From: SOKG01 sp964502665
Lineage (GTDB): Bacteria; Chloroflexota; Dehalococcoidia; SZUA-161
Reading direction: 5' to 3'
DNA: 8,429 bases
Assembly (NCBI GenBank): GCA_964502665.1
Contig: CAZCXP010000110.1
Span: 1 to 8,429, forward strand
The notes under the pieces were generated by a model, which made no database searches, was not told where the DNA came from, and was given only the letters and a program-made list of their open reading frames with translations. A program made the position numbers and the translations under genes. Below are positions 1 to 6,149 of this stretch, piece after piece; position 1 is the first letter of the stretch, and each line of letters opens with the position of its first letter.

Positions 1-1
1 T

Positions 2-232
2 GCCAAGGCGGATAAGCCTTCAAAGCTATATCTGTTCGGTGTCAACAAGGCTCGTATTTTACAAATAGCCAGGGAAATGAATCTGGACCTGGATATTATT
101 GATAATATGCATGATGCCAGCATTTTTGTAACCTCTAAAAATTATTACCGGCGGAAACCACAGAAGGACAGAGATGCTGAAAGGCGGCTCGAACGGCTGG
201 GGAGGAAGCTTATTGGTGCGTTAAGCGTCTGA
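2..232 (+). CDS. Ycf45/R3H-type AAA ATPase, C-terminal fragment
   Basis: This open frame enters from the left edge and ends at TGA 230-232, giving 76 residues of a larger protein. The visible part reads KLYLFGVNKARI near its start, then a segment ending in IFVTSKNYYRRKP, then a basic Arg/Lys-rich tail. That pattern (a 'y-FGV-r--l--a' start followed by a 'DA-i-vt-k-yyRr-P' end) is what I recall from the C-terminal domain of Ycf45/SpoIIIAA-like ATPases, often annotated as R3H-domain nucleic-acid-binding proteins. The ATPase Walker motifs and any R3H motif would lie upstream, outside the window, so the assignment rests on the tail alone. Its base composition looks more AT-rich than the exporter gene that follows. 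It converges on that exporter, and the 80-base gap shows no clear terminator. Confidence 0.6.
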   Translation, partial: AKADKPSKLYLFGVNKARILQIAREMNLDLDIIDNMHDASIFVTSKNYYRRKPQKDRDAERRLERLGRKLIGALSV

Positions 233-312
233 TTTTGCACGATTGTCCGGGGAGAGCGAACCTTGGCTGCACAGAAACCATGTGGCGCGGGTTTCCCGGG
301 CGAGCTTCTGGT

Positions 313-1746
313 CTAAGCTTGTCTCAGGCGGCTTATTGCCAGAAGTGAGGTTAGGGCAGAAGTAGCCGCCAGCCCCGCCCCAGTTACGTAGGCCCAGCGC
401 AAACCATCGAGAAACTCCTGTATATCGGCAGGGCTGAATTGACCTGGGCGCAGATACGCCGCCATGGGGGCCACGCTGTAAAGCACAGCACCAGCAGTAG
501 CTATTCCCAGCACCATGCCCACATTACGCATGGCCGCCAATATCCCCGAGGCAATACCCAGGTGCCATGGCGGAACACTTCCCATGACAGTGCTGTTGTT
601 TGGACTCTGGAACATACCCATTCCCACGCCAGTGACACACAGGCGCCAGATGACATCCCGCGCGTTGGCAGATGCGTCCAAACTGCTGAGCAAGAATAGA
701 CCCGAGGCGGCGATAACCATGCCGCAAAAGGCCAGCCCTCTGGTCCCGATTCGATCAGAAAGCACGCCGCTCAGTGGCGCCACGAACAACGTGGCTACTG
801 GGGAGGCAGCCATGACCAACCCCACTTTGAGTATGCTGTAGTGCAACACCAATACGAGGTAGAAAGGTGTGAGGAAGACCACCGCGTATAACGCCATGAA
901 GCTGAGGAGTGCGCTCAGACTGGCGAAGCTGAATTGGCGGCTTGTGAAAAGCGCCAGGTTGAGCATGGGCTGTGCCGAGGTGCGCTCCATCCAGAAGAAC
1001 AGCACGCCAGAAAGGATAGCGACTCCCAGCAGCACAAGGGGTAGGGGTGATGCCCATCCCCAGTCCTCGCCTCTGTTGGCGTAGAGAAGCAAGGTGGAGA
1101 GAAAGACAAAGGCTGTCAGAGCCCCGGCAAAATCGAGGCGTTGTCCTGGATTCGCCTTGCCCTTGGGTATGATACGGTAACCCAAAACCATAGCGGCGAT
1201 ACCAATGGGAACGTTGATGAAGAAGACGTAGCGCCAGCTCAGGTCTTCGGCAATCAAACCACCGATAGTTGGCCCCAGGCCCAGCGCCACGGCTATGCTG
1301 ATGGCGTAGATGCCCAACGCCTTGCCCCGCTCGGTCGGGGGGAAAGCTGATGTGACGATGGCGAAGCCTACCGCCATCAACATACCTGCCGCAAGCCCTT
1401 GCACGGCCCTCAATGAGATCAACATCCAGATGCTCTGAGAGGTACCACAGAGGACGGATGACACGGTAAAGGCAGCCAGCCCGTAAAGGAATATCCTTTT
1501 GTATCCCACCATGTCTCCCAGTCGGCCGTACAGCAAGATGAGGCAGCTAATAGTCAGAAGGTAGACGGTTGGCACCCATTGAGCTATAGAGATGTCGGTC
1601 TGGAAGTACCCAGTGATGTCGGGGAGGACTGTGTTCACTATGCTTCCATCCAGAGGCCCCATAAATGAGCCCAGCATTACCGCCCCTAGAATGAGCCACT
1701 TGGCTTCGAGGCCTCTCTTTGTTGCCGGTGCACCGATGTCGGTCAT
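313..1746 (-). CDS. DHA2-family (EmrB/QacA type) MFS multidrug exporter
   Basis: This is a 477-residue, highly hydrophobic inner-membrane protein, the usual length for 14-helix drug:H+ antiporters. Family signatures are clear: motif D1 LDGSIVNTVLP (residues 32-42) in helix 1, motif A GRLGDMVGYKR (74-84) in the loop between helices 2 and 3, RAVQGLAAG (113-121) in helix 4, and a Gly/Pro-rich motif C (about 154-164) followed by SWRYVFFINVPIG (170-182), typical of the EmrB/QacA branch. The expected role is proton-driven efflux of hydrophobic compounds; the substrate cannot be read from sequence. I chose ATG 1746-1744 because GAGG at 1756-1753 sits 6 bases upstream. An in-frame GTG at 1758 would add four residues but overlaps that Shine-Dalgarno and lacks one of its own. 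No membrane-fusion partner is adjacent. A promoter with a palindrome over its -10 box lies upstream. Confidence 0.93.
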   Translation of the reverse strand: MTDIGAPATKRGLEAKWLILGAVMLGSFMGPLDGSIVNTVLPDITGYFQTDISIAQWVPTVYLLTISCLILLYGRLGDMVGYKRIFLYGLAAFTVSSVLCGTSQSIWMLISLRAVQGLAAGMLMAVGFAIVTSAFPPTERGKALGIYAISIAVALGLGPTIGGLIAEDLSWRYVFFINVPIGIAAMVLGYRIIPKGKANPGQRLDFAGALTAFVFLSTLLLYANRGEDWGWASPLPLVLLGVAILSGVLFFWMERTSAQPMLNLALFTSRQFSFASLSALLSFMALYAVVFLTPFYLVLVLHYSILKVGLVMAASPVATLFVAPLSGVLSDRIGTRGLAFCGMVIAASGLFLLSSLDASANARDVIWRLCVTGVGMGMFQSPNNSTVMGSVPPWHLGIASGILAAMRNVGMVLGIATAGAVLYSVAPMAAYLRPGQFSPADIQEFLDGLRWAYVTGAGLAATSALTSLLAISRLRQA

Positions 1747-1752
1747 CTCATA

Positions 1753-1756
1753 CCTC
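1753..1756 (-). promoter_or_regulatory. Shine-Dalgarno deciding the exporter start
   Basis: GAGG (followed by T) reads on the minus strand 6 bases before ATG 1746. It overlaps an in-frame GTG at 1758-1756, which is therefore more likely part of the ribosome binding site than the start codon. Confidence 0.6.
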
Positions 1757-1853
1757 ACTTACACTCGGTTCATCTGAGCTGACGGCTCTCGTTGATTCAG
1801 CAGAGCCACGCTGTCCGACGGGAAAGTTTCTCGGGAAGGCCAAACTTGACAAG

Positions 1854-1867
1854 ATAATCCAGATTAT
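1854..1867. promoter_or_regulatory. Perfect inverted repeat, candidate operator
   Basis: ATAATC and GATTAT form a perfect 6-2-6 palindrome (spacer CA). It covers five of the six -10 bases of the exporter promoter and extends toward the transcription start. A bound TetR- or MarR-type dimer there would block RNA polymerase. The regulator is not identified. The marR gene in this window has a different palindrome at its own promoter, so the two need not share a regulator. Confidence 0.4.
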
Positions 1868-1891
1868 ACTTTGGCAGAGACGGTCGCACAA
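1863..1891 (-). promoter_or_regulatory. Promoter for the MFS exporter
   Basis: Reading the minus strand, TTGTGC (1891-1886) and a perfect TATAAT (1868-1863) are separated by 17 bases, pointing at the exporter start about 115 bases downstream. The -10 is consensus; the -35 matches consensus only in TTG. Its -10 box overlaps the inverted repeat at 1854-1867, the usual arrangement for a repressor-controlled efflux gene. Confidence 0.5.
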
Positions 1892-2193
1892 CTAGCGCCG
1901 TGAAATACGTGTCGCGACTAAGTCACTGAACGCTCAGGGCATGCAGAAATTCGCTTCAATCGCAAGACCCTGGCCTTATTGGAAAAGAGACGTATTCTGG
2001 GGCGCTCCACAAGGACTGGCTTTCGAGAACCGTGCTTTTGGCATATAATGGGAGGCACTGGCAAGTTCATTACAAGTGGCGTTGGCGTATATGAGCTTTG
2101 GGCAGATGCATGTTTCTAACGCGCGGCCAGCCTGCTGATTAAATGCTCCCCAACTTCCAGAACAATCAGCGCTGGTAGCCAGACTCCCAAGGT
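1871..2193. other. Intergenic stretch between divergent exporter and GH-like genes
   Basis: Beyond the exporter promoter and the possible + strand promoter at 2021-2049, I see no gene here. Open frames on either strand are short, lack a convincing ribosome binding site, and their translations show no recognisable motif. No tRNA-like fold, tandem repeat or terminator was evident. Confidence 0.5.
2021..2049 (+). promoter_or_regulatory. Possible promoter for the GH-like/URO-D operon
   Basis: TATAAT at 2044-2049 is a perfect -10 box; the hexamer 17 bases upstream, TTTCGA (2021-2026), matches the -35 consensus at only three positions. It would leave a leader of about 150 bases before the GTG start at 2205. 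It is the best + strand candidate I found in this gap. Confidence 0.3.
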
Positions 2194-2198
2194 GGAGG
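2194..2198 (+). promoter_or_regulatory. Shine-Dalgarno for the GTG start
   Basis: GGAGG lies 6 bases before GTG 2205. This supports the GTG over the first in-frame ATG at 2253, which lies just before conserved-looking N-terminal barrel sequence. Confidence 0.65.
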
Positions 2199-2204
2199 CT
2201 CGGA

Positions 2205-3386
2205 GTGTCCAGGGCAAGTAGGTTCAATCTTGAAGCAAAGTATGCTGTTACCATGTGGGAATTCTCATGGCTTGTCCGGCGGACGGGCAAAGAAGCGGAA
2301 TATGCAGATTGGGACAAGGTGCTCGATGAACTGGCGGAACGCGGCTACAACTGCGTCCGTATAGATGCTTTCCCACACCTAATCGCGAAAGGGCCAGACG
2401 GCAAGATAGCTGAGCGGTTTACGATATTGCCCCAGGCACATGGTTTCATGTGGGGAAATCACGAACCTGTCGAGGTCGAGCCGCGCTCGGCACTGGTCGA
2501 GTTTATCGGCAAAGCTGCTGCTCGAGGTATCTACGTAGGGTTATCGTCGTGGTACAACCGTGATGCACTTAATCGCGTTCAAATGATCCAGTCGCCGGAA
2601 GACTATGCCCGCATATGGTTGGAGACGCTTGATCTACTCAGCGACGCAGGACTGCACGACCGCATAGTATGGGTTGATATCTGTAATGAGTTTCCGGTCA
2701 GCCGGTGGGCGCCAGGTCCCTACACTAACATATTCCAATCCAGACGACTTGGCGATCTGTGGATGGCGCGCAACTTGTCAAAGAGGTGGGATGAAGGAGT
2801 GAAACAGCGCATAAAGAACTACTTCGATGGCGCTATCACACCGTTGCGCGAGAAATACCCTGATTTGAAATACACCTTTTCGTTCCAAGCGCTGGGGTCG
2901 CGTCAGATGCAGGAGATTGACGTAAGCACGTTCGATTTGGCAGAGGTGCATATATGGGTATCCGACTACATGAAATGGATGTTTAGAACTGGGCAGGTTC
3001 TGATGCACATCGGATTCCCCAAGTACCCGAGGAATTTAAGGATTCATGCCAAGCGCATGGCCGGTCTGTATCCCAAACATCGCGAAGAATATATCAGGAT
3101 GCTGGAAGCTCGCATTGACTTCTGGGCGGAATGGGGCGAGAAGAACAATTTACCTCTCTTCACCACCGAAGCCTGGGGGCCGATTAACTACGATGACGTT
3201 GCGCTGGGTGGCACTGGTGGGGAGTGGGATTGGGTGAAAGATATCGCCGAACACGGAGTCCGCATGGCATCCGAGAGGGGATGGAAAGGGATCTGCACCA
3301 GCAATTTCTGTCAGCCGCACTTTGAAGGAATGTGGGCCGATGTCGGATGGCATAAACGGATGACCGATCTGATCTTGCGCGGATGA
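2205..3386 (+). CDS. Cellulase-like (clan GH-A type) glycoside hydrolase family protein
   Basis: The protein has 393 residues and looks like a single (beta/alpha)8 barrel of the cellulase-like group related to GH5. Features in order: RIDAF (about residues 53-57), the second-strand type motif; WVDICNEFP with Asn161-Glu162 as the expected acid/base; EVHIWVSDY with His249, equivalent to the His of GH5 HxY; and LFTTEAWGP with Glu322 as the expected nucleophile. The 160-residue gap between the two Glu residues suits retaining clan GH-A enzymes. There is no signal peptide or carbohydrate-binding module, so it should act in the cytoplasm on imported small glycosides rather than on polymeric cellulose. 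The GTG start is backed by GGAGG six bases upstream. A URO-D-like gene follows 36 bases downstream on the same strand, almost certainly in one operon. Substrate is unknown. Confidence 0.75.
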   Translation: MSRASRFNLEAKYAVTMWEFSWLVRRTGKEAEYADWDKVLDELAERGYNCVRIDAFPHLIAKGPDGKIAERFTILPQAHGFMWGNHEPVEVEPRSALVEFIGKAAARGIYVGLSSWYNRDALNRVQMIQSPEDYARIWLETLDLLSDAGLHDRIVWVDICNEFPVSRWAPGPYTNIFQSRRLGDLWMARNLSKRWDEGVKQRIKNYFDGAITPLREKYPDLKYTFSFQALGSRQMQEIDVSTFDLAEVHIWVSDYMKWMFRTGQVLMHIGFPKYPRNLRIHAKRMAGLYPKHREEYIRMLEARIDFWAEWGEKNNLPLFTTEAWGPINYDDVALGGTGGEWDWVKDIAEHGVRMASERGWKGICTSNFCQPHFEGMWADVGWHKRMTDLILRG

Positions 3387-3422
3387 CCTTATGCGGCGTA
3401 GATCGTATAGGGAGGCTGGGGA

Positions 3423-4586
3423 ATGAACTCGCGAGAACGCGTACTCACCACTTTGAACCACAAAGAGCCGGATCGGGTCCCGTTTGACTTGGGCGGTACG
3501 GTGGTGACTGGCATCAATGTGAAGGCCTACACAGCGTTGCGGGAGTACCTGGGACTACCGCAGATTGAACCCACCATAGTCGATGTCGTCCAACAGTTGG
3601 CCCAGGTTGATGATGACGTGATGGATCGCCTGGCGGTGGATGTTAAGAACGTTTCGCCCCGCTCTTCCGCCAGCTACCGGATAGAGATCAAGGATATGGA
3701 AGGTGGCAATTACACCTGTTTCTATGACGAATATGGGATTGGCTGGCGCATGCCCAAAGTCGGCGGCCTGTACTATGACATGTTCGATCACCCGCTGGGC
3801 GGTGGCATTGAGGAATCGGATGTGACCCGCTACGTATTGCCCGATCCAAAAGACCCGGCCCGTTTCGCAGGCCTCAGAGAGGCCGCAGAGAAAGTGATTG
3901 AAGAGGAACAACGGGCCTTGATTGTGGGTAATCTCTCGGCTGGCATCTTCGAGATGTACTTATGGACCCGCGGTTTCACAGATGGCTATGCCGATTTCAT
4001 CGGCCGACCAGCGGTCTCACAGAAGATAATGCATCGCTTCTTGGATATGCAATTAGCGTACTGGGAAAAGATGTTCGATGTCCTGGGCGACATGATTGAT
4101 GTGGTTCAACTGGCTGACGATTTCGCAGGGCAAAACGATATGCTCATCTCGCCCAGCTCTTACTGCAGGTATCTCAAACCGCTGCACAAGGAGTTGTTTG
4201 ATTTCATCCGTTGTCGCAGCCGTGCCAAAATCTTTCTCCATTCCTGCGGCTCTATTCGCAAAGTCATACCCGACCTGATCGAAATCGGACTGGATATTAT
4301 CAACCCGGTGCAGGTTAGTGCAGCAGGCATGGATTCGGCCGAGCTGAAGCGTGAGTACGGCAGAGACCTGGTTTTCTGGGGTGGTGGTGTAGATACACAA
4401 CGTGCCTTCGATGAGAATCACACCCCTGAGGAGGTGTGTGAGGACGTCAAGCGCCGAATCACTGACTTGATGCCCGGTGGCGGCTTCGTGTTCGCTACGG
4501 TTCACAATATCCAGCACAATGTGCCGCCGCAGAATATCATGGCGATGTGGGAAACGCTTCAGGAGTATGGGGCATACTCAGTTTAG
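3423..4586 (+). CDS. Uroporphyrinogen decarboxylase (URO-D)/MtaA-like family protein, probable corrinoid-type methyltransferase
   Basis: This 387-residue protein begins NSRERVLTTLNHKEPDRVPFD, the standard N-terminus of URO-D superfamily members, and carries FLHSCGSI (His273, Cys275), the HxCG segment used to bind zinc in MtaA/MtbA-type methyl-corrinoid:thiol methyltransferases. Further family segments are DVVQLADDF, IINPVQ, FWGGGVDTQ and VHNIQHNVPPQNI near the C-terminus. True heme-pathway HemE has no zinc site and different termini, so this is not hemE. In MtaA the third zinc ligand is a Cys near the C-terminus; here the equivalent region has His361 instead, so zinc geometry or chemistry may differ. 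ATG 3423 follows GGAGG by 7 bases. The gene sits 36 bases after the cellulase-like gene. No corrinoid protein or MtaB partner is in view, so the methyl donor is unknown; action on methylated sugars is only a guess. Confidence 0.82.
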   Translation: MNSRERVLTTLNHKEPDRVPFDLGGTVVTGINVKAYTALREYLGLPQIEPTIVDVVQQLAQVDDDVMDRLAVDVKNVSPRSSASYRIEIKDMEGGNYTCFYDEYGIGWRMPKVGGLYYDMFDHPLGGGIEESDVTRYVLPDPKDPARFAGLREAAEKVIEEEQRALIVGNLSAGIFEMYLWTRGFTDGYADFIGRPAVSQKIMHRFLDMQLAYWEKMFDVLGDMIDVVQLADDFAGQNDMLISPSSYCRYLKPLHKELFDFIRCRSRAKIFLHSCGSIRKVIPDLIEIGLDIINPVQVSAAGMDSAELKREYGRDLVFWGGGVDTQRAFDENHTPEEVCEDVKRRITDLMPGGGFVFATVHNIQHNVPPQNIMAMWETLQEYGAYSV

Positions 4587-4683
4587 CGCTATGGCTTTGA
4601 CAACTGTGAAGCGCTCCACAAAGGACTTCCTGCCAGAGCGGCTCCAAACCGTGACATTTCGCTGATGATCTACACAGGCAGGT

Positions 4684-5739
4684 TCACTCCAACCGGAAGC
4701 TGTGACTCACCTCGTCAATAATCGCCTCGTCCTGCTCAAAAGTGGCGGGCGTGCTTAGACCCGCGATAAAGAAAGCCTGGGTCCCTTGAAGCACTACCAC
4801 ATACTTGCCTTTGAGACTGTAGCCCTCCGTTGTCCCGCTGAACACGATTTCGTAGGCCGGGGTCCCGTCGTCCAGCGTGATATCACCTTCGGAGAACAAC
4901 TCGTAGTCGGCGAAGTGCTGGCTCAAATCCTGCTCAAACTGTGGCCCATACTCGGCAAGGGTTGTCCCCTCACCTACAAGCGATTGACTGACGGTTACAC
5001 TGGGCAACCCCACGCTCGACATGAAGGTTACGATCTCGCCAGGGCGACCCATTAAGGTCTCCATCCATCCTGCGGGGTAGGTTATGGAGAAGCCGTACTC
5101 GGCGTTTGTGTAGGTGCCCCCGGGACTGGGGGTTGGGGGCACATAGGTATAAGTCGGCAGCAGCTTGAAGCTATTCACAGTGGCGTCTATCATCTCCCCA
5201 CTCTGATCGAAGACAGTGGAATCTCCCATGGCTCCAACTGCGAAACCCTGCTTTCCCCGCGCAAACAGGACAAATCTGAACTTCTCAACCTCACCGCTCC
5301 CGAGGTCTCCTTCACCCACTATCTCGTAGCCAGAGACGCCTTCGCCTATAGTGACTTCACCCTCCGAGATCAGTTCGAACTCCGGCAAGGATTCCATGTA
5401 CTCCCTGCCTTCTGCCACATAGTCAGCCAAAACATAGTCCTCGGTCTTGTATTCCAGGGACACTGTCGCAGATAGAGTTCCTTCGGTGTCTGCGAACGTG
5501 ACAGAGAAGTATGTCCCCATCCCCTGTGTAGTCTCGGTCCACTCTTCGGGATACTCGATGGAGAAGCCATGCTCCGTGCTCTCATAAAGGGTCACAGGTA
5601 TCGGTGTGGGTGTGGGTATGGGTGTGGGTGTGGGTATGGGTGTCGGGGTCGGCGTTGCTTCCTCTTCACCACACCCGATAGCACCGATCGAAAGCGCCAG
5701 CACCAGCAAAGGTATTGCCACAATCGCTAGCTTCCTCAT
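4684..5739 (-). CDS. Lipoprotein with two tandem PsbP/DUF1795-like repeats
   Basis: The protein has 351 residues. Residues 1-22 are a signal peptide (basic MRK, then a hydrophobic stretch) ending AIGC, so Cys23 is the likely lipidation site; GEEE and a Thr-Pro/Ile-Pro linker (about 28-49) follow. The rest is an internal duplication: repeat 1 (51-195) and repeat 2 (210-351), each starting with a GFSI-YP--W segment (58-67 and 216-225), then a -SEG-(V/I)T block ending YEIV, and closing with a F-Q---IID/MID-type helix and SF-L. GFSI-YP--W is typical of PsbP/Mog1-like (DUF1795) domains. They are joined by a second Pro-rich linker (200-208). It should be an extracytoplasmic membrane-anchored protein; ligand or partner unknown. 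ATG 5739 has AAGGAGG 4 bases upstream; an upstream in-frame ATG at 5880 would bury the signal peptide. It converges on the URO-D-like gene. Confidence 0.85.
   Translation of the reverse strand: MRKLAIVAIPLLVLALSIGAIGCGEEEATPTPTPIPTPTPIPTPTPIPVTLYESTEHGFSIEYPEEWTETTQGMGTYFSVTFADTEGTLSATVSLEYKTEDYVLADYVAEGREYMESLPEFELISEGEVTIGEGVSGYEIVGEGDLGSGEVEKFRFVLFARGKQGFAVGAMGDSTVFDQSGEMIDATVNSFKLLPTYTYVPPTPSPGGTYTNAEYGFSITYPAGWMETLMGRPGEIVTFMSSVGLPSVTVSQSLVGEGTTLAEYGPQFEQDLSQHFADYELFSEGDITLDDGTPAYEIVFSGTTEGYSLKGKYVVVLQGTQAFFIAGLSTPATFEQDEAIIDEVSHSFRLE
5597..5650. repeat. Coding minisatellite for the Pro-rich linker
   Basis: Three 18-base units, each made of three related hexamers of the GGTRTS kind (the last hexamer is degenerate), encode repeated PTPTPI on the minus strand within the lipoprotein. 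The first two units differ by one base. Such arrays can gain or lose units by slippage in multiples of 18, changing tether length without a frameshift. Confidence 0.85.
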
Positions 5740-5743
5740 TTCG

Positions 5744-5750
5744 CCTCCTT
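5744..5750 (-). promoter_or_regulatory. Strong Shine-Dalgarno fixing the lipoprotein start
   Basis: AAGGAGG on the minus strand ends 4 bases before ATG 5739. With the signal peptide beginning exactly at that ATG, it rules out the longer upstream start at 5880. Confidence 0.8.
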
Positions 5751-5755
5751 TCTCA

Positions 5756-5800
5756 GCTACCCTCTCCAAATCCGCATGTTTGGATTTGCCATCGGGTAGC
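5756..5800 (-). promoter_or_regulatory. Two-part inverted repeat (leader hairpin) before the lipoprotein gene
   Basis: An outer 7-bp arm pair (GCTACCC 5756-5762 with GGGTAGC 5794-5800) encloses an inner 7-bp pair (CAAATCC 5767-5773 with GGATTTG 5782-5788). The internal loop is 4/5 bases and the apical loop 8 bases. Every one of the 14 pairs is Watson-Crick. In mRNA it would end 5 bases before the Shine-Dalgarno. It could stabilise the 5' end, tune ribosome access or, as DNA, bind a dimeric regulator. It has no T-tract, so it is not an intrinsic terminator. Confidence 0.65.
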
Positions 5801-5802
5801 AC

Positions 5803-5843
5803 AACATAGCACAATCTTAACTCCCCGACACAGGATTTGTAAA
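5803..5843 (-). promoter_or_regulatory. Promoter region of the lipoprotein gene
   Basis: Two overlapping minus-strand options exist. One is TTTACA (5843-5838), 18 bases, TAAGAT (5819-5814). The other is an extended -10, TGC then TATGTT (5811-5803), whose flanks match the racemase promoter at 13 of 14 bases. Starts would fall near 5807 or 5796; only the first puts the whole hairpin into the mRNA. The repeated TAGCACAA (5797-5804 and 5807-5814, 10 bases apart) lies across this region. Confidence 0.4.
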
Positions 5844-6046
5844 GGGGGGTGAGATACCGTTGGGTTTCACACCACTGCAACAGCTCCGTCTCCGGGGCCT
5901 TCCAGAAGGGAGTCGTTTTGCAGCAGCAGCCCCGATATTGCTATTCTGAACGAAGCCGAACCACACAACTTCAATGTGCAACCCGAAATAAGGTTGAATC
6001 TGAGATGTCCTCATATGCGCAGTCGAGCCAGTGCGGGCCATGTCAA

Positions 6047-6060
6047 ATTGTGCTATATTG
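6047..6060 (+). promoter_or_regulatory. Extended -10 promoter for the racemase gene
   Basis: ATTGTGCTATATTG contains TGC plus TATATT (6051-6059), an extended -10 that needs little -35 contact; no good -35 hexamer is seen upstream. Transcription would begin near 6066, leaving a leader of about 84 bases. The same 14-base block, with one change, occurs on the opposite strand at 5815-5802. Confidence 0.4.
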
Positions 6061-6149
6061 AGGAACGATATGGAGAAGGTTATATCGAGAGTGGGGTGGG
6101 CAAAATAATACCGCTTCCATAATTTGTGAGAGGTACACAGGGGGGATCT

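Noticed and set aside
1846..1870. + strand promoter TTGACA with TATACT
   Set aside because: The spacer is only 13 bases, too short for sigma-70. The minus-strand promoter over the same bases has correct spacing.
1976..2317. 113-codon open frame on the minus strand
   Set aside because: It overlaps the start of the GH-like gene antisense, its translation shows no domain, and it lacks a ribosome binding site.
4585..4615. AGCGCT pair after the URO-D-like gene as a terminator
   Set aside because: The 6-bp stem would need a 19-base loop and no T-tract follows on either strand.
5740..5880. Longer N-terminus for the lipoprotein from ATG 5880
   Set aside because: The extra 47 residues would bury the signal peptide and lipobox, cover the leader hairpin and promoter, and ignore the strong AAGGAGG before ATG 5739.
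5817..6061. Two overlapping short open frames in the lipoprotein-racemase gap
   Set aside because: Opposite-strand frames cover the same bases with low-complexity composition and no motifs; the region is better explained as divergent promoters.
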